A stretch of 61,353 nt of DNA from JBCDGZ01 sp038750655 (GTDB lineage Bacteria; Bacteroidota; Bacteroidia; Chitinophagales; Saprospiraceae), in contig JBCDGZ010000026.1 in NCBI GenBank assembly GCA_038750655.1, positions 1-61,353 of the forward strand, in the 5' to 3' direction. The position numbers and the translations under genes are program-made. The notes under the pieces are model-generated. The model searched no databases. It had not been told where the DNA came from and saw only the letters and a list, made by a program, of their open reading frames with translations. Of this stretch, positions 1 through 9,183 are shown piece by piece. Each line of letters opens with the position of its first letter. Position 1 is the first letter of the stretch.

Positions 1-178
1 CCGCTGCCATGACATTTTTTATGGAGAATGTTATGTATTAAGAGTCAGCGTTATGCTATCTTGTATCGTTATCAGTTCAGAAACTCCCCGACATATCCAA
101 TTTAGAATTAATTTAATGAGACCTTTTTATAGGCAAAAATTAACCTAGTTATATATTTTTATACTAGTATTGTTGTAC

Positions 179-248
179 GGATTAGGCAATAATTAACTTT
201 AAGGATTAGTAATTTTTACATTTAATATTTTCATAAAATTCGGATTAG
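179..248 (+). repeat. three GGATTAG direct repeats upstream of susC
   Basis: The heptamer GGATTAG occurs at 179-185, 203-209 and 242-248, the last copy ending two bases before the susC-like start codon. Two copies extend to GGATTAGTA. The surrounding 249 bases are AT-rich and hold no gene. The copies could be a regulator binding array or chance; no consensus promoter box with an exact TAnnTTTG was found here. Confidence 0.35.
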
Positions 249-249
249 T

Positions 250-3200
250 ATGAAAAAACTCTCACTTGTTTTGATGATGTTCCTATGTGCCGTAGGTTCT
301 ATCATCGCCCAACGGTCTATTGAGGGTACCGTAGTTGACGACGGAAATGAGCCGCTTATCGGTGCTACCGTTGTTGTAGAAGGTACTGCAGTAGGAACCG
401 TTACTGATTTTGATGGAAAATACAAAATCGACCTCCCTGATGGTGCGACCACTCTTGTATTTTCTTACACTGGTTACAAGACGAGCCGCCAAGAAGTCGG
501 TACTTCCAACGTTGTTGACATGACGATGACCTTCGATGCCATCGGCCTCGAAGATGTGGTGGTAACTGGCTATGCTCCCCAGCGTCGTAAAGACATTACG
601 GGCTCTGTTGCTTCTGTTTCTGCTGATGACATCGCCGATGTCCCCGGTGTTGGCGTTCAAACCGCCCTCCGTGGTCGTGCTGCCGGTGTCACCGTTATTC
701 AGAACTCTGGTGCTCCGGGTAGTGGTATCGACGTACGTGTACGAGGGAGTACGTCTATCTCAGCCAGTAACCGTCCACTCTACGTTATCGATGGGGTACC
801 GGTGATCGACAGAGATTTTGCTCAGCAGGGTGTTGGTAACCAAGGTGCCAACTCGCTGGCTGACCTCAACCCTAATGACATCGAGTCTATCGAAGTGTTG
901 AAGGATGCTTCTTCTGCTGCTATCTATGGTTCTCGTGCAGCCAATGGTGTTGTTTTGATCAATACCAAGAAAGGTAAGGCGGGTAGGACCAGAGTGACAC
1001 TGGATGCTTCGTATGGTGTTCAGGAGGTGCTCAAGAAGGTAGAGACCCTTGATGCCGAAGGCTATCGCGAATACCTGACCGAAATCTTCGGAAGCCCGGA
1101 TGCAGGGGCCGGAGGCTTGGGAGGCACCAGCGATTGGCAAGATGAGATTTTCAGAACCAGCAACATTCAGGATTATAACCTGGGTATCAGCGGTGGTGAT
1201 GAAAAAACTCGTTTCTACGCTTCTCTTTCTTTCAACCAGAACGAAGGGATCATCCAGCGTTCTCAGTTTGATCGCTACAGTGCTCGCTTGAACCTGGACC
1301 ACGTCGCTAGCGATAAGCTGACTATCGGTATGAACTTGGGCTACACCAATTCTACCAACCAGCGTATCCAAAACGATAACAACATTTTTGGTGCACTATC
1401 TACTGCCATCCTCTTGCCTCCAACCGTGCCAATTTTCAACGAAGATGGTAGCTACGGTTCTGCATTTGGTTTGGAAAATCCAGTGGCTGCCGTCAATGAG
1501 TACGACAACCAAGTACAGACCAACCGCATTATCGGTAATGCCTTTGCTCGTTACGAATTGATCGATGGATTATCGCTCAAAGCTTCTATCGGTATTGATG
1601 CCTTATCGCTGCGCGAGGACATCTTCGAAAGTTCTCTGCTGCAATCTTCCGCTAGAGGTACTGCTATTCTGGGTACAGTAACCAATCTTCGTTGGGTAAA
1701 CGAATATGTACTGACCTACCAAAAGCGCTTTGGCCAGAGTAGTCTGACTGCTTTAGGTGGGGTGAGCTTCCAGGAAGATCAACTAGAAGAAGCCTTTAGC
1801 GAAGTCAATGACTTCCCTTCTAACGACTTTACTGCACTGAGTGCTGGTGCCAATATCACCACCGTATCAGGAAGTTTTACTGGTGATGCCATCCAGTCTT
1901 ACTTTGCTAATGTCAATTACACTTTTGCCGATAAGTACATCGTGACGGCTACCTTCCGTGCGGATGGTTCTTCAAGATTCGTCAACGATAAATTCGGTTA
2001 CTTCCCCGGTATCTCTGGTGCCTGGAGACTGTCTTCTGAGGATTTTATGGCCAATGGCTTTTTCGATGACTTGAAACTGCGCGTGGGCTGGGGCCAAACG
2101 GGTAACAACGACATCGGTAACTTTACTTCTCGTCAGCTCTCTGAGGCCGGTACCAACTACCTCGATCAGCCTGGCTTTGTCACCCTACAGTTGGGTAACC
2201 CTGATTTGAAGTGGGAAACCACTACACAGACCAACATCGGTATTGACTTCGCTATGTTGAACTCAAGACTGGCGGGTAGCCTTGATGTCTACATCAAGAA
2301 CACTGATGACCTGCTGCTGAATCGTCCAATTCCAACTACTTCTGGTTTCATCACTGTCCCTACTAACGTTGGAGAGGTGGAGAACAGAGGTGTTGAATTG
2401 AGCCTGACTTCTATCAACTTTGTCGGTGATTTCAGCTGGTCGACAACTTTCAACTTTGCTTACAACGACAACGAGGTGAAGAAACTGTTCAACGGTCAGC
2501 CCATCGACGTTGGGTTTGCTACACGGATCGCCGAAGGCCAGCCGCTGGGTAGCTTCTTCGGACACCAGACCGATGGCATTTTCCAAAACCAAACAGAAGT
2601 AGAAGCCCATGCTACACAGACCAACGGGACTTCTCCTGGTGATTTCCGCTTTGCGGACATCGGTGGTGGCGCTGGCCCTGACGGTATCGTAGGAACGGCA
2701 GATGACCTGCCTGCTGATGGTGTGATCAACGATGATGACCGTACCTTTATCGGCTCTGCAATTCCTGACTTCACGGGTGGTTTGATCAACAACTTTTCTT
2801 ACAAAGGTATCGAGTTGAACCTCTTTGTACAGTACTCTCTGGGTAACGAGATCTACAACAACAACTTGGCTTTCGCCGAAGGGATGAACAGTGTTTTCAA
2901 CCCAACCGTAAGAGCTTTTGAAAATGCATGGAGAGAAGAAGGAGACGGCAACCAATTCCCACGAGTAGCTAATGGTGATCCCAACAACAATCGCCGGGAA
3001 TCGGATCGTTTCGTAGAAGATGGTTCTTTCATTCGCTTGAAGACCGCTACCCTTTCTTACACATTACCTAATAGCATTCTGGGCGATTCTGGCCTGAGTA
3101 AGGTGAGAATTTATGTATCTGGTACTAACTTGGTGACCATCACCGATTACTCTTGGTTTGATCCTGAAGTCAATACTTTCGATGGTAGCAACACTGCCCT

Positions 3201-3267
3201 GGGTACAGACTTTTTGACCTTTCCACAGGCTCGTTCAGTCGTTTTTGGTGTAAACCTCGGTTTCTAA
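250..3267 (+). CDS. SusC/RagA-family TonB-linked outer membrane protein
   Basis: A 1005-residue SusC/RagA-type outer-membrane porin, expected to import oligosaccharides or peptides with its SusD partner using TonB energy. Residues 1-21 are a signal peptide ending AQ. Residues about 24-100 form a carboxypeptidase-regulatory-like beta-sandwich (GTVVDDGNEPLIGATVVVEG). A plug domain follows at about 100-220, with the typical VRVRG and LYVIDGVPV motifs, then a 22-strand barrel that ends in Phe (VFGVNLGF). The length is normal for the family. The SusD homologue follows after 28 bases, so the two are very likely co-transcribed. No glycosidase, peptidase or ECF sigma/anti-sigma pair is next to them, so the substrate cannot be inferred. 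The family call is firm. Confidence 0.96.
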   Translation: MKKLSLVLMMFLCAVGSIIAQRSIEGTVVDDGNEPLIGATVVVEGTAVGTVTDFDGKYKIDLPDGATTLVFSYTGYKTSRQEVGTSNVVDMTMTFDAIGLEDVVVTGYAPQRRKDITGSVASVSADDIADVPGVGVQTALRGRAAGVTVIQNSGAPGSGIDVRVRGSTSISASNRPLYVIDGVPVIDRDFAQQGVGNQGANSLADLNPNDIESIEVLKDASSAAIYGSRAANGVVLINTKKGKAGRTRVTLDASYGVQEVLKKVETLDAEGYREYLTEIFGSPDAGAGGLGGTSDWQDEIFRTSNIQDYNLGISGGDEKTRFYASLSFNQNEGIIQRSQFDRYSARLNLDHVASDKLTIGMNLGYTNSTNQRIQNDNNIFGALSTAILLPPTVPIFNEDGSYGSAFGLENPVAAVNEYDNQVQTNRIIGNAFARYELIDGLSLKASIGIDALSLREDIFESSLLQSSARGTAILGTVTNLRWVNEYVLTYQKRFGQSSLTALGGVSFQEDQLEEAFSEVNDFPSNDFTALSAGANITTVSGSFTGDAIQSYFANVNYTFADKYIVTATFRADGSSRFVNDKFGYFPGISGAWRLSSEDFMANGFFDDLKLRVGWGQTGNNDIGNFTSRQLSEAGTNYLDQPGFVTLQLGNPDLKWETTTQTNIGIDFAMLNSRLAGSLDVYIKNTDDLLLNRPIPTTSGFITVPTNVGEVENRGVELSLTSINFVGDFSWSTTFNFAYNDNEVKKLFNGQPIDVGFATRIAEGQPLGSFFGHQTDGIFQNQTEVEAHATQTNGTSPGDFRFADIGGGAGPDGIVGTADDLPADGVINDDDRTFIGSAIPDFTGGLINNFSYKGIELNLFVQYSLGNEIYNNNLAFAEGMNSVFNPTVRAFENAWREEGDGNQFPRVANGDPNNNRRESDRFVEDGSFIRLKTATLSYTLPNSILGDSGLSKVRIYVSGTNLVTITDYSWFDPEVNTFDGSNTALGTDFLTFPQARSVVFGVNLGF

Positions 3268-3295
3268 TCAGTTAATCCTTTATAAAAAAAATAAC

Positions 3296-4630
3296 ATGAA
3301 GAAATTATTTTCATTCCTCATGCTCATCGGGCTGATTTTCAGTTTTCAGTCTTGTGCTGACCTGGAAGGATTAGATCCTGATGATTCTATACCCTCAGAT
3401 GGCGCGATCAATAACTTTGCCTCTGCGGCCTCTATTACTAACGGTGTTTACGATGAAATGCAAGACCCCACCTTAGTCTTTGACGGTTGGTTAGCCTTGT
3501 CGCAGTACTTTAGTGATGAGTGCGTATTTACAGGCACTTTCCCAACTCGTCTAGAGTTTGGTAACTATAACGTATTTCCTGCCAACACAACGATGGCTGC
3601 GGTATTCTCTGATCTTTACGATGTGATCAATATTGCCAATACCGTAATTGTTGATGTCGCGGCCATTGAAGATCCTAGTTTGACCGCTGCTGCTGCCAAT
3701 AACTTTGTTGCGCAAGCTCGTTTCGTTCGTGCGATGACCTATCTGCACTTGACGACGATGTGGGGTGATGTACCGCTGGTACTGACACCTACCCGCGCAG
3801 ATCAGATCGGTGAGCTAGAAATAGGCACTGACCCACAATCTGCCGTCTACACTCAGATCATCGAAGACCTCGAATTCGCCGAGACCAACCTGACTTCTTC
3901 TGGTCCTAGTAGAGCCAATGCTCAGGCGGCTACTGCCCTCCTGGCTCGGACTTACCTCTACCAAGGGAACTACCCCGATGCCTTGACCAAGGCGGAGCAG
4001 GCCCTGGGGGATGGCTTTGATTTGACGGCTTTTGCCTATCTGAAAGATGAGATTTTCTCTCTGAACTTTACCTCTATTGATGGTAACTCGCTGCCCTTCT
4101 TCTACGGACCGGCAGAACTTGGAGGACGCCACTCTATCGAGCCTTCTTTGAAGCTGATCAATGCTTACGAGGTGGATGACCTGCGTAGAGATTTGTCTAT
4201 TGATACCTCCTCGGCTAGCGTTCCCTACGGAGTCAAGTATCCAAGCTTTGCTCAAGGCCCTGCGGGTGCATCGACCGATCCGATCTTCTTCATCCGCCAC
4301 GCCGAGATGTGCCTGATCGTCGCCGAAGCCGCTGCCGAAGCTAGCGACTTTACCAAGGCCAATACCTTCTTCAATATGGTACGTACCAGAGCAGGCCTCG
4401 ATCCGCTGACCCTGGACGGCAGCAACTACGTTGACCTGATCCTGCAAGAGCGTTTCGTCGAGCTGGCTATGGAAGGAGCACACCGCCTTAATGATCTGCG
4501 CCGCCGCGGCCGCGCCGAGTCTGAACTAGGCTCTGAGGGCTACGATGCCTGCGATGATGTATGGCCGATTCCTCAGCGAGAACTAGATCGTAACACAATT
4601 ATTCAACAAAATGACTGTTGCAACTGTTAA
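3296..4630 (+). CDS. SusD/RagB-family surface lipoprotein
   Basis: A 444-residue SusD/RagB nutrient-binding lipoprotein that should cap the preceding SusC-like barrel on the cell surface. The N-terminus is a lipoprotein signal (MKKLFSFLMLIGLIFSFQSC), with Cys20 as the likely lipidated residue. The helical TPR-like SusD core is recognisable from motifs such as AQARFVRAMTYLHL, TALLARTYLYQGNYPDAL and the C-terminal ILQERFVELAMEGAHRLNDL followed by RRRGRAESEL. At about 444 residues it is on the short side of the family. The C-terminus contains a small cysteine cluster (NDCCNC), which is unusual. A strong terminator hairpin begins 27 bases after the stop. Confidence 0.95.
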   Translation: MKKLFSFLMLIGLIFSFQSCADLEGLDPDDSIPSDGAINNFASAASITNGVYDEMQDPTLVFDGWLALSQYFSDECVFTGTFPTRLEFGNYNVFPANTTMAAVFSDLYDVINIANTVIVDVAAIEDPSLTAAAANNFVAQARFVRAMTYLHLTTMWGDVPLVLTPTRADQIGELEIGTDPQSAVYTQIIEDLEFAETNLTSSGPSRANAQAATALLARTYLYQGNYPDALTKAEQALGDGFDLTAFAYLKDEIFSLNFTSIDGNSLPFFYGPAELGGRHSIEPSLKLINAYEVDDLRRDLSIDTSSASVPYGVKYPSFAQGPAGASTDPIFFIRHAEMCLIVAEAAAEASDFTKANTFFNMVRTRAGLDPLTLDGSNYVDLILQERFVELAMEGAHRLNDLRRRGRAESELGSEGYDACDDVWPIPQRELDRNTIIQQNDCCNC

Positions 4631-4656
4631 TAGTCCAGTTGAAAGATGATAATTCG

Positions 4657-4690
4657 AAAAGTGGTGCCCAAAATTGGGGTGCCACTTTTT
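4657..4690. terminator. bidirectional terminator between susD-like gene and tonB-like gene
   Basis: The arms AAAGTGG-TG-CCC and GGGG-TG-CCACTTT pair around an AAAATT-type loop and are followed on the + strand by a T run. The same run is an A run for the convergent minus-strand gene, which ends at 4691. The stem is about 12 bp, including two G-T wobbles. Confidence 0.8.
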
Positions 4691-5131
4691 TTATTTAGGC
4701 TTGTAGGTATAGTTTATCGTATAGTTATAGGACGATTGGGCAGGCTTTTTTTCGGTGGCTTCTGAGGTGGTTTTGGGCTTAAATTGATAAGTCGGGCCAG
4801 GCTGCACTGGAGGAAGCCGAAAGTGGATTTGAATGTTTTTGTGGAATTTGACTTTTACCCCCCGGACCTTCGGCACCTTAAACTCCAAGAGCCGGGCCAG
4901 CCGCAGCGCCTCCTCATCACAACCGTAGCCCAAACCAGCGACCACCTTAGCATCAATAACTTTCCCCTTATAATTAATGGTATAATTGACCATCACGGTG
5001 CCCTCCACGCGGGCTTGCAGGGCCTCGGCAGGATACTGCAAATGTTGGCTGATGAAGGCCCGCAGAGCAGTGATTCCCCCTTCGTAATAAGGCTTTCCAA
5101 TGAAGTGTTTGTCCTTTTTTTCTTGCTTCAT
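4691..5131 (-). CDS. small TonB C-terminal-domain protein without membrane anchor
   Basis: A 146-residue protein. Residues about 10-105 resemble the TonB C-terminal domain (TonB_C): the YPAEALQARVEGTVMVNYTI segment, GKVIDAKVV, then CDEEALRLARLLEFK. This fold normally binds the TonB box of outer-membrane receptors and is widespread in Bacteroidota. There is no N-terminal transmembrane helix or signal peptide, and the usual proline-rich linker is missing from the N-terminal side. Instead a Pro/Lys/Tyr-rich tail (about 107-146) follows the domain. It is convergent with the SusCD pair. It could be a cytoplasmic TonB-fold protein or the remnant of a longer transducer. The fold call is good; the role is unknown. 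Confidence 0.8.
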   Translation of the reverse strand: MKQEKKDKHFIGKPYYEGGITALRAFISQHLQYPAEALQARVEGTVMVNYTINYKGKVIDAKVVAGLGYGCDEEALRLARLLEFKVPKVRGVKVKFHKNIQIHFRLPPVQPGPTYQFKPKTTSEATEKKPAQSSYNYTINYTYKPK

Positions 5132-5206
5132 AATTGCGCAATAGGGCTCAAAATGAGGTTTTTTAATAAAAAATCATCCCTGTGGAACTCTGCTACTTAA
5201 ACTGGG

Positions 5207-5306
5207 GTTGTACACAACATCACTAAACACCTCGACCAATGTTAAACAACGACCCAACTCCTCAAATCGCATACCTGTTGTACCTGCGATAGCAACAATT
5301 GTTGCT
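5207..5306. promoter_or_regulatory. palindromic candidate operator region upstream of ABC exporter genes
   Basis: The divergent intergenic stretch 5132-5373 holds a perfect 16-bp palindrome AGCAACAATTGTTGCT at 5291-5306 and an interrupted inverted repeat GTTGT-AC-ACAAC at 5207-5218. A GTTGTAC half-site recurs near 5275. Dyads with GTTG/CAAC arms fit a dimeric repressor site controlling the exporter. No regulator gene is adjacent, so this is inference. Confidence 0.4.
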
Positions 5307-5373
5307 CAACTAATCCTTTTTCTCCTTATCGCTTTTTTCATCTGGCTTGCGGGCAAGCCCTTATCTTCTTATT

Positions 5374-7206
5374 ATGGAAAACGTTTTACGGCTATACGAT
5401 GTGCTGGGTCGTTGGAAAAAATATTACCTCCTGGCGGGAGGCCTGCTCGTCCTCTCTTCTTTTCTCCAAATGTTACAGCCCAAAGTGATTCAAGTGGCCA
5501 TCGACAGCATTATTGCTCACCTAGGGCAGGGGAATACCTCCAATCAAGAGGTGGACCGAGTGGCGCAGTTCTTTTTTAGCTTTCTTCAACAAGATAGTGA
5601 TGCGCCGTTCTCCAAAATTTTGCTCATCATCGGTTTGATGTTCATTATCCTGGCGCTGCTGCGGGCCTTTACCCATTTTCTGTCGGGAGCCCTCACGGCT
5701 TCCAGCACCGAAAATGCCATCCGCCAACTGCGCAATCGCCTCTTCAGCCATATCCAGGCCCTGCCTATGAAAACCCTAGATCAGCAGGCCTCCGGCGATA
5801 TGATTCAGCGCTGTACAGGCGATGTCACTACTGTCCGAAACTTTATCGCTACCCAAATCACCGAAGTCATCGGTCTGATCGCACTCTTTGTCGGTGCCCT
5901 TTTTATGATGCTCTCGGTTCATGTCTGGTATGCCCTAGTCTCTGTAATGCTCGTCCCGCTCATCCTAATGACGGCCTTCTATTTCTTCAAAAAGGAAGCG
6001 GTCGTATGGCAAGAGCACGAAAAAGAGCAGGATAAGCTGACGGCTATCATACAGGAAAACCTCAACGGTATCCGCGTCGTACAGGCCTTCAGCCGCGAAG
6101 ATTACGAGATCGATAAGTTTGCCCGACAAAATGTGGTCAAGCGGAAGATCGGTTTGGTACACGTTGATTTGCACAAGTGGTTCTGGACCTATTCAGACTT
6201 GTTGATCAACCTGCAAATCTCTATCTCCCTATTGGCTGGAGGCTACTTCGCCCTGCAACAGCAGATTACCATCGGCGAATTTGTCAGCTTTTTCACCTAC
6301 GCCGTCGCCGTTACCTGGCCAATGCGGCAAATCGGCCGGATCGTTACCCAGACTGGGATGGCGGCTGTAGCGATGGAGCGGATGTCGGACATCCTCAACC
6401 TTGCAGAGGAAAACTACGAGGGGTACGTCCCTCAAGAAGCACTAAAAGGCAGCATTGAATTCCGAAAGGTAAGTTTTAAATACAACGAAGCGGATCCGTT
6501 GCCAGCTTTGCATGAGGTAAGCTTTAATGTCGAAGCAGGACAGACGGTAGCCCTGATGGGGGACGCTGGTTCTGGTAAATCCACCATTATCGCTCTGCTG
6601 AGTCGTTTCTACGAGCCGGATGCTGGAGTGATTCTCCTCGACGGCAAACCCTTGAATGAATACAGCAAGTACGAGCTGCGCAATCGCCTGGGTATTGTCC
6701 ACCAAAAGCCTTTTCTGTTTTCGACGACTATTCAGGAAAACATCGCTTTTACACAGCCAGAGGTAGCGCTGGATACAGTCAAGGCTTACGCCGAACTGGC
6801 CGCTGTCGACGACTTTATCGGCAAACTCCCCGATGGCTATGCCACCAAGGTCGGCGAGCGGGGCGTCACCCTCTCCGGAGGACAAAAGCAGCGGGTGGCC
6901 CTGGCCCGTACGCTGCTCTCTCAGCCCGAACTGCTCATCCTCGATGATGCGACCTCGGCTGTAGATACCGAGACGGAGTACCGCATCCAACAAGGTCTCA
7001 AGACGATTATGGACAATAAGACCACCCTGGTGGTGGCCCATCGCTTGACGGCCGTGCAGTATGCTGATAAGGTGATTGTCTTGCAAAAGGGAAAAATTAC
7101 CGAGCAAGGATCACCAGCCGCATTACTGAAACAGGACGGGTTTTACCAAAAAACCTACGCCCTGCAGCTTAAAGTGGAAGAAGACATTCAACGTGAATTT
7201 CAGTAA
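5374..7206 (+). CDS. ABC exporter half-transporter, subunit with degenerate Walker B
   Basis: A 610-residue type IV ABC half-exporter (MsbA/LmrA/BmrC-like): six-helix membrane domain at about 15-320 and nucleotide-binding domain at about 350-590. The ATG at 5374 is chosen over an upstream in-frame TTG (5347) because the protein then begins MENVLRLYDVLGRWKKYY, typical of the family. Visible motifs are Walker A GDAGSGKST at 396-404, signature LSGGQ at 500-504, Walker B LLILDD with Asp525 where the catalytic glutamate is expected, and the H-loop in VVAHRLT. The substitution matches the non-catalytic subunit of heterodimeric exporters. The partner follows 41 bases downstream. The substrate is unknown; drugs, lipids or peptides are possible. 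Confidence 0.93.
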   Translation: MENVLRLYDVLGRWKKYYLLAGGLLVLSSFLQMLQPKVIQVAIDSIIAHLGQGNTSNQEVDRVAQFFFSFLQQDSDAPFSKILLIIGLMFIILALLRAFTHFLSGALTASSTENAIRQLRNRLFSHIQALPMKTLDQQASGDMIQRCTGDVTTVRNFIATQITEVIGLIALFVGALFMMLSVHVWYALVSVMLVPLILMTAFYFFKKEAVVWQEHEKEQDKLTAIIQENLNGIRVVQAFSREDYEIDKFARQNVVKRKIGLVHVDLHKWFWTYSDLLINLQISISLLAGGYFALQQQITIGEFVSFFTYAVAVTWPMRQIGRIVTQTGMAAVAMERMSDILNLAEENYEGYVPQEALKGSIEFRKVSFKYNEADPLPALHEVSFNVEAGQTVALMGDAGSGKSTIIALLSRFYEPDAGVILLDGKPLNEYSKYELRNRLGIVHQKPFLFSTTIQENIAFTQPEVALDTVKAYAELAAVDDFIGKLPDGYATKVGERGVTLSGGQKQRVALARTLLSQPELLILDDATSAVDTETEYRIQQGLKTIMDNKTTLVVAHRLTAVQYADKVIVLQKGKITEQGSPAALLKQDGFYQKTYALQLKVEEDIQREFQ

Positions 7207-7247
7207 TGCAGATGAATCTTCTTAATTAATCAGTCTAAATCAAAAAA

Positions 7248-9068
7248 ATGCGCGATCAACAATTTACCAATAAAAAAGCCCTCTGGCCATTCTTGCTCAG
7301 AATGTTCCGCTACAGTATGCGCTACAAATCCTGGTTGCTCACCTTTGCCTTCTGGACCGTCGTAATTGCTGCTGTAGACGCTGTTTTTCCCTTGGTTTTA
7401 CTGGGGCTGCTCGACCATGGGGTAACTCCGCAGTTAGAAGCCCTCAAGCAGGCCGTGGACAGCGGGGAGGCCTTCCAGCCCGATTATTCCGGGATTCTTT
7501 TCTACGGCATAGGCTGGATTTTAATGGGCATTCTGCAAGGTATTGGCATCTTTATTCTCATTAAATATGCGGGCCGCTTACAGGAACATCTGATGTTTGA
7601 CCTTCGTCGCGACCTGTTCAATAAGTTGCAGCGACTCTCCTTTTCCTTTTACGACCGCTCGGCCTCCGGCTGGCTGTTGACCCGGATCACTTCCGATACC
7701 GATCGGGTTTGCGAAGTCATCTCTTGGGGCTTGCTGGACGCCATCTGGGGGATCTGTGTACTGCTGATGTGCCTGGGCGCGATGTTGTTTTACAGCTGGA
7801 AGCTGGCCTTAGTCGTCCTTATTGCTATCCCGCTGATGCTGCTCTCTTCCGTTAAGCTGCGACTGCTGGTGTTGAAATACGCCCGGGAGTCCCGCCGGAT
7901 TAACAGTGAGATTACAGCGTCTTATAATGAGCATATTAATGGAGTGTCTGTAATTAAAAGTAGTGGGCAGGAACAGCGGGTGAGTGATCAGTTCAGCTTG
8001 CTCAGTGGCCGCATGCGGCAGGCCTCCTATCGCTCTTCTTATTACACGGCGATGTATCGGCCCTTTGTGATCTTTACGGGAGCCATCGTAGCGGCTATTG
8101 TGATTTTTTGGGGTGGGAAAATGGCCACTGCGCTACCACTAGGCATCAGCATCGGCTTTTTGGTGGCTTCTATCGAGTATGCTACCCGGATTTTTCTGCC
8201 GATTCAGGATATTTCGGGCTTCTACGCTTTGGCGCAGAGTAGCCTCTCGGCGGGGGAGCGGATATTTTCCTTGTTGGATGAAAAAATTACGGTGAAAGAC
8301 CGGGAGGGCGCACCCCCTTTTGGGACCATCAGCGGAGACCTCGAATTTCGGAACTTGAACTTTGCCTACGTCGAGGGGCAACCTATATTAGAGAATTTTA
8401 ACCTAAAGATCGAAGCGGGGCAGTCGGTTGCCCTGGTTGGCGCTACCGGCGAGGGTAAATCGACCATCATCAACCTGGTGGCTCGTTTCTATGAGCCGAC
8501 GGGCGGCCAGCTTTTGATCGATGGGGTCGACTATATGGAGCGCAGCATTGGCAGTCTGCGTCAGCAGACGGCCATTGTTTTGCAGACGCCGCATTTGTTT
8601 GCTGGAACGATTCGGGACAATGTCCGCTATGGCCATTTGGAGGCCGACGATGAACAGCTGATCAAGGCGCTGCGACAGGCTGGGGGAGAGGGGTTCATTG
8701 ATCGGCTGGATGAGGAAGTCGGCGAGGGGGGAGAACGGCTCTCGGAAGGAGAAAAGCAGTTGATCTCCTTTGCCCGGGCTATTCTGGCGGCTCCTCGTAT
8801 CCTTATTATGGATGAGGCGACTTCTTCCATTGATACCCTAACCGAATCGCGGATACAGCAGGGCATCACTCGCCTGCTAGAAGGGCGAACGAGCATCATC
8901 ATCGCCCATCGCCTTTCGACGATTAAGAACTGCGACAGAATTTTGCTGATCAAACGGGGGAAAATCATCGAGGATGGCGCCCATAAGCAATTGATGAAGC
9001 AGCAAGGGGCCTATTTCCAACTCTACACCCGTCAGATGCGGGAACAGCAGGAATTGGTCTCAGAGTAG
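7248..9068 (+). CDS. ABC exporter half-transporter, catalytic-glutamate subunit
   Basis: A 606-residue ABC half-exporter with the same layout as its upstream neighbour: membrane domain at about 15-330 and ATPase domain at about 355-600. Walker A GATGEGKST is at 398-406. Walker B is ILIMDE with the canonical Glu523. The ABC signature is LSEGE (498-502) instead of LSGGQ. In a head-to-tail dimer this altered signature would face the altered Walker B of the other subunit, leaving one intact ATP site. That is the known arrangement of heterodimeric exporters such as TM287/288 and BmrCD. Co-orientation and the 41-base gap indicate an operon. Confidence 0.93.
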   Translation: MRDQQFTNKKALWPFLLRMFRYSMRYKSWLLTFAFWTVVIAAVDAVFPLVLLGLLDHGVTPQLEALKQAVDSGEAFQPDYSGILFYGIGWILMGILQGIGIFILIKYAGRLQEHLMFDLRRDLFNKLQRLSFSFYDRSASGWLLTRITSDTDRVCEVISWGLLDAIWGICVLLMCLGAMLFYSWKLALVVLIAIPLMLLSSVKLRLLVLKYARESRRINSEITASYNEHINGVSVIKSSGQEQRVSDQFSLLSGRMRQASYRSSYYTAMYRPFVIFTGAIVAAIVIFWGGKMATALPLGISIGFLVASIEYATRIFLPIQDISGFYALAQSSLSAGERIFSLLDEKITVKDREGAPPFGTISGDLEFRNLNFAYVEGQPILENFNLKIEAGQSVALVGATGEGKSTIINLVARFYEPTGGQLLIDGVDYMERSIGSLRQQTAIVLQTPHLFAGTIRDNVRYGHLEADDEQLIKALRQAGGEGFIDRLDEEVGEGGERLSEGEKQLISFARAILAAPRILIMDEATSSIDTLTESRIQQGITRLLEGRTSIIIAHRLSTIKNCDRILLIKRGKIIEDGAHKQLMKQQGAYFQLYTRQMREQQELVSE

Positions 9069-9088
9069 CGAGATTGCAAAAAATCTAT

Positions 9089-9096
9089 TACCTTTG
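9089..9096 (+). promoter_or_regulatory. promoter -7 box for rpsU
   Basis: TACCTTTG is an exact match to the Bacteroidota -7 consensus TAnnTTTG. It lies 20 bases after the stop of the ABC gene and 87 bases before rpsU. No convincing TTTG -33 element was found at the usual spacing. Confidence 0.55.
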
Positions 9097-9183
9097 CGAT
9101 CCTTTTCAGGATTTTCTTTGACAAGTGGTATTCGTATCATTTGTCAAAGAACCTTTTTAAGTCACTATAAACACGAACTCGAA

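Noticed and set aside
1..249. Tail of a preceding gene at the window start
   Set aside because: The sequence is AT-rich with stops in all frames and no recognisable protein fragment.
5208..5579. A 123-residue + strand open frame with a hydrophobic stretch, overlapping the start of the first ABC gene
   Set aside because: It overlaps the well-supported ABC coding sequence by more than 200 bases in another frame. Its hydrophobic segment comes from the AT-rich palindromic region, and it resembles no family.
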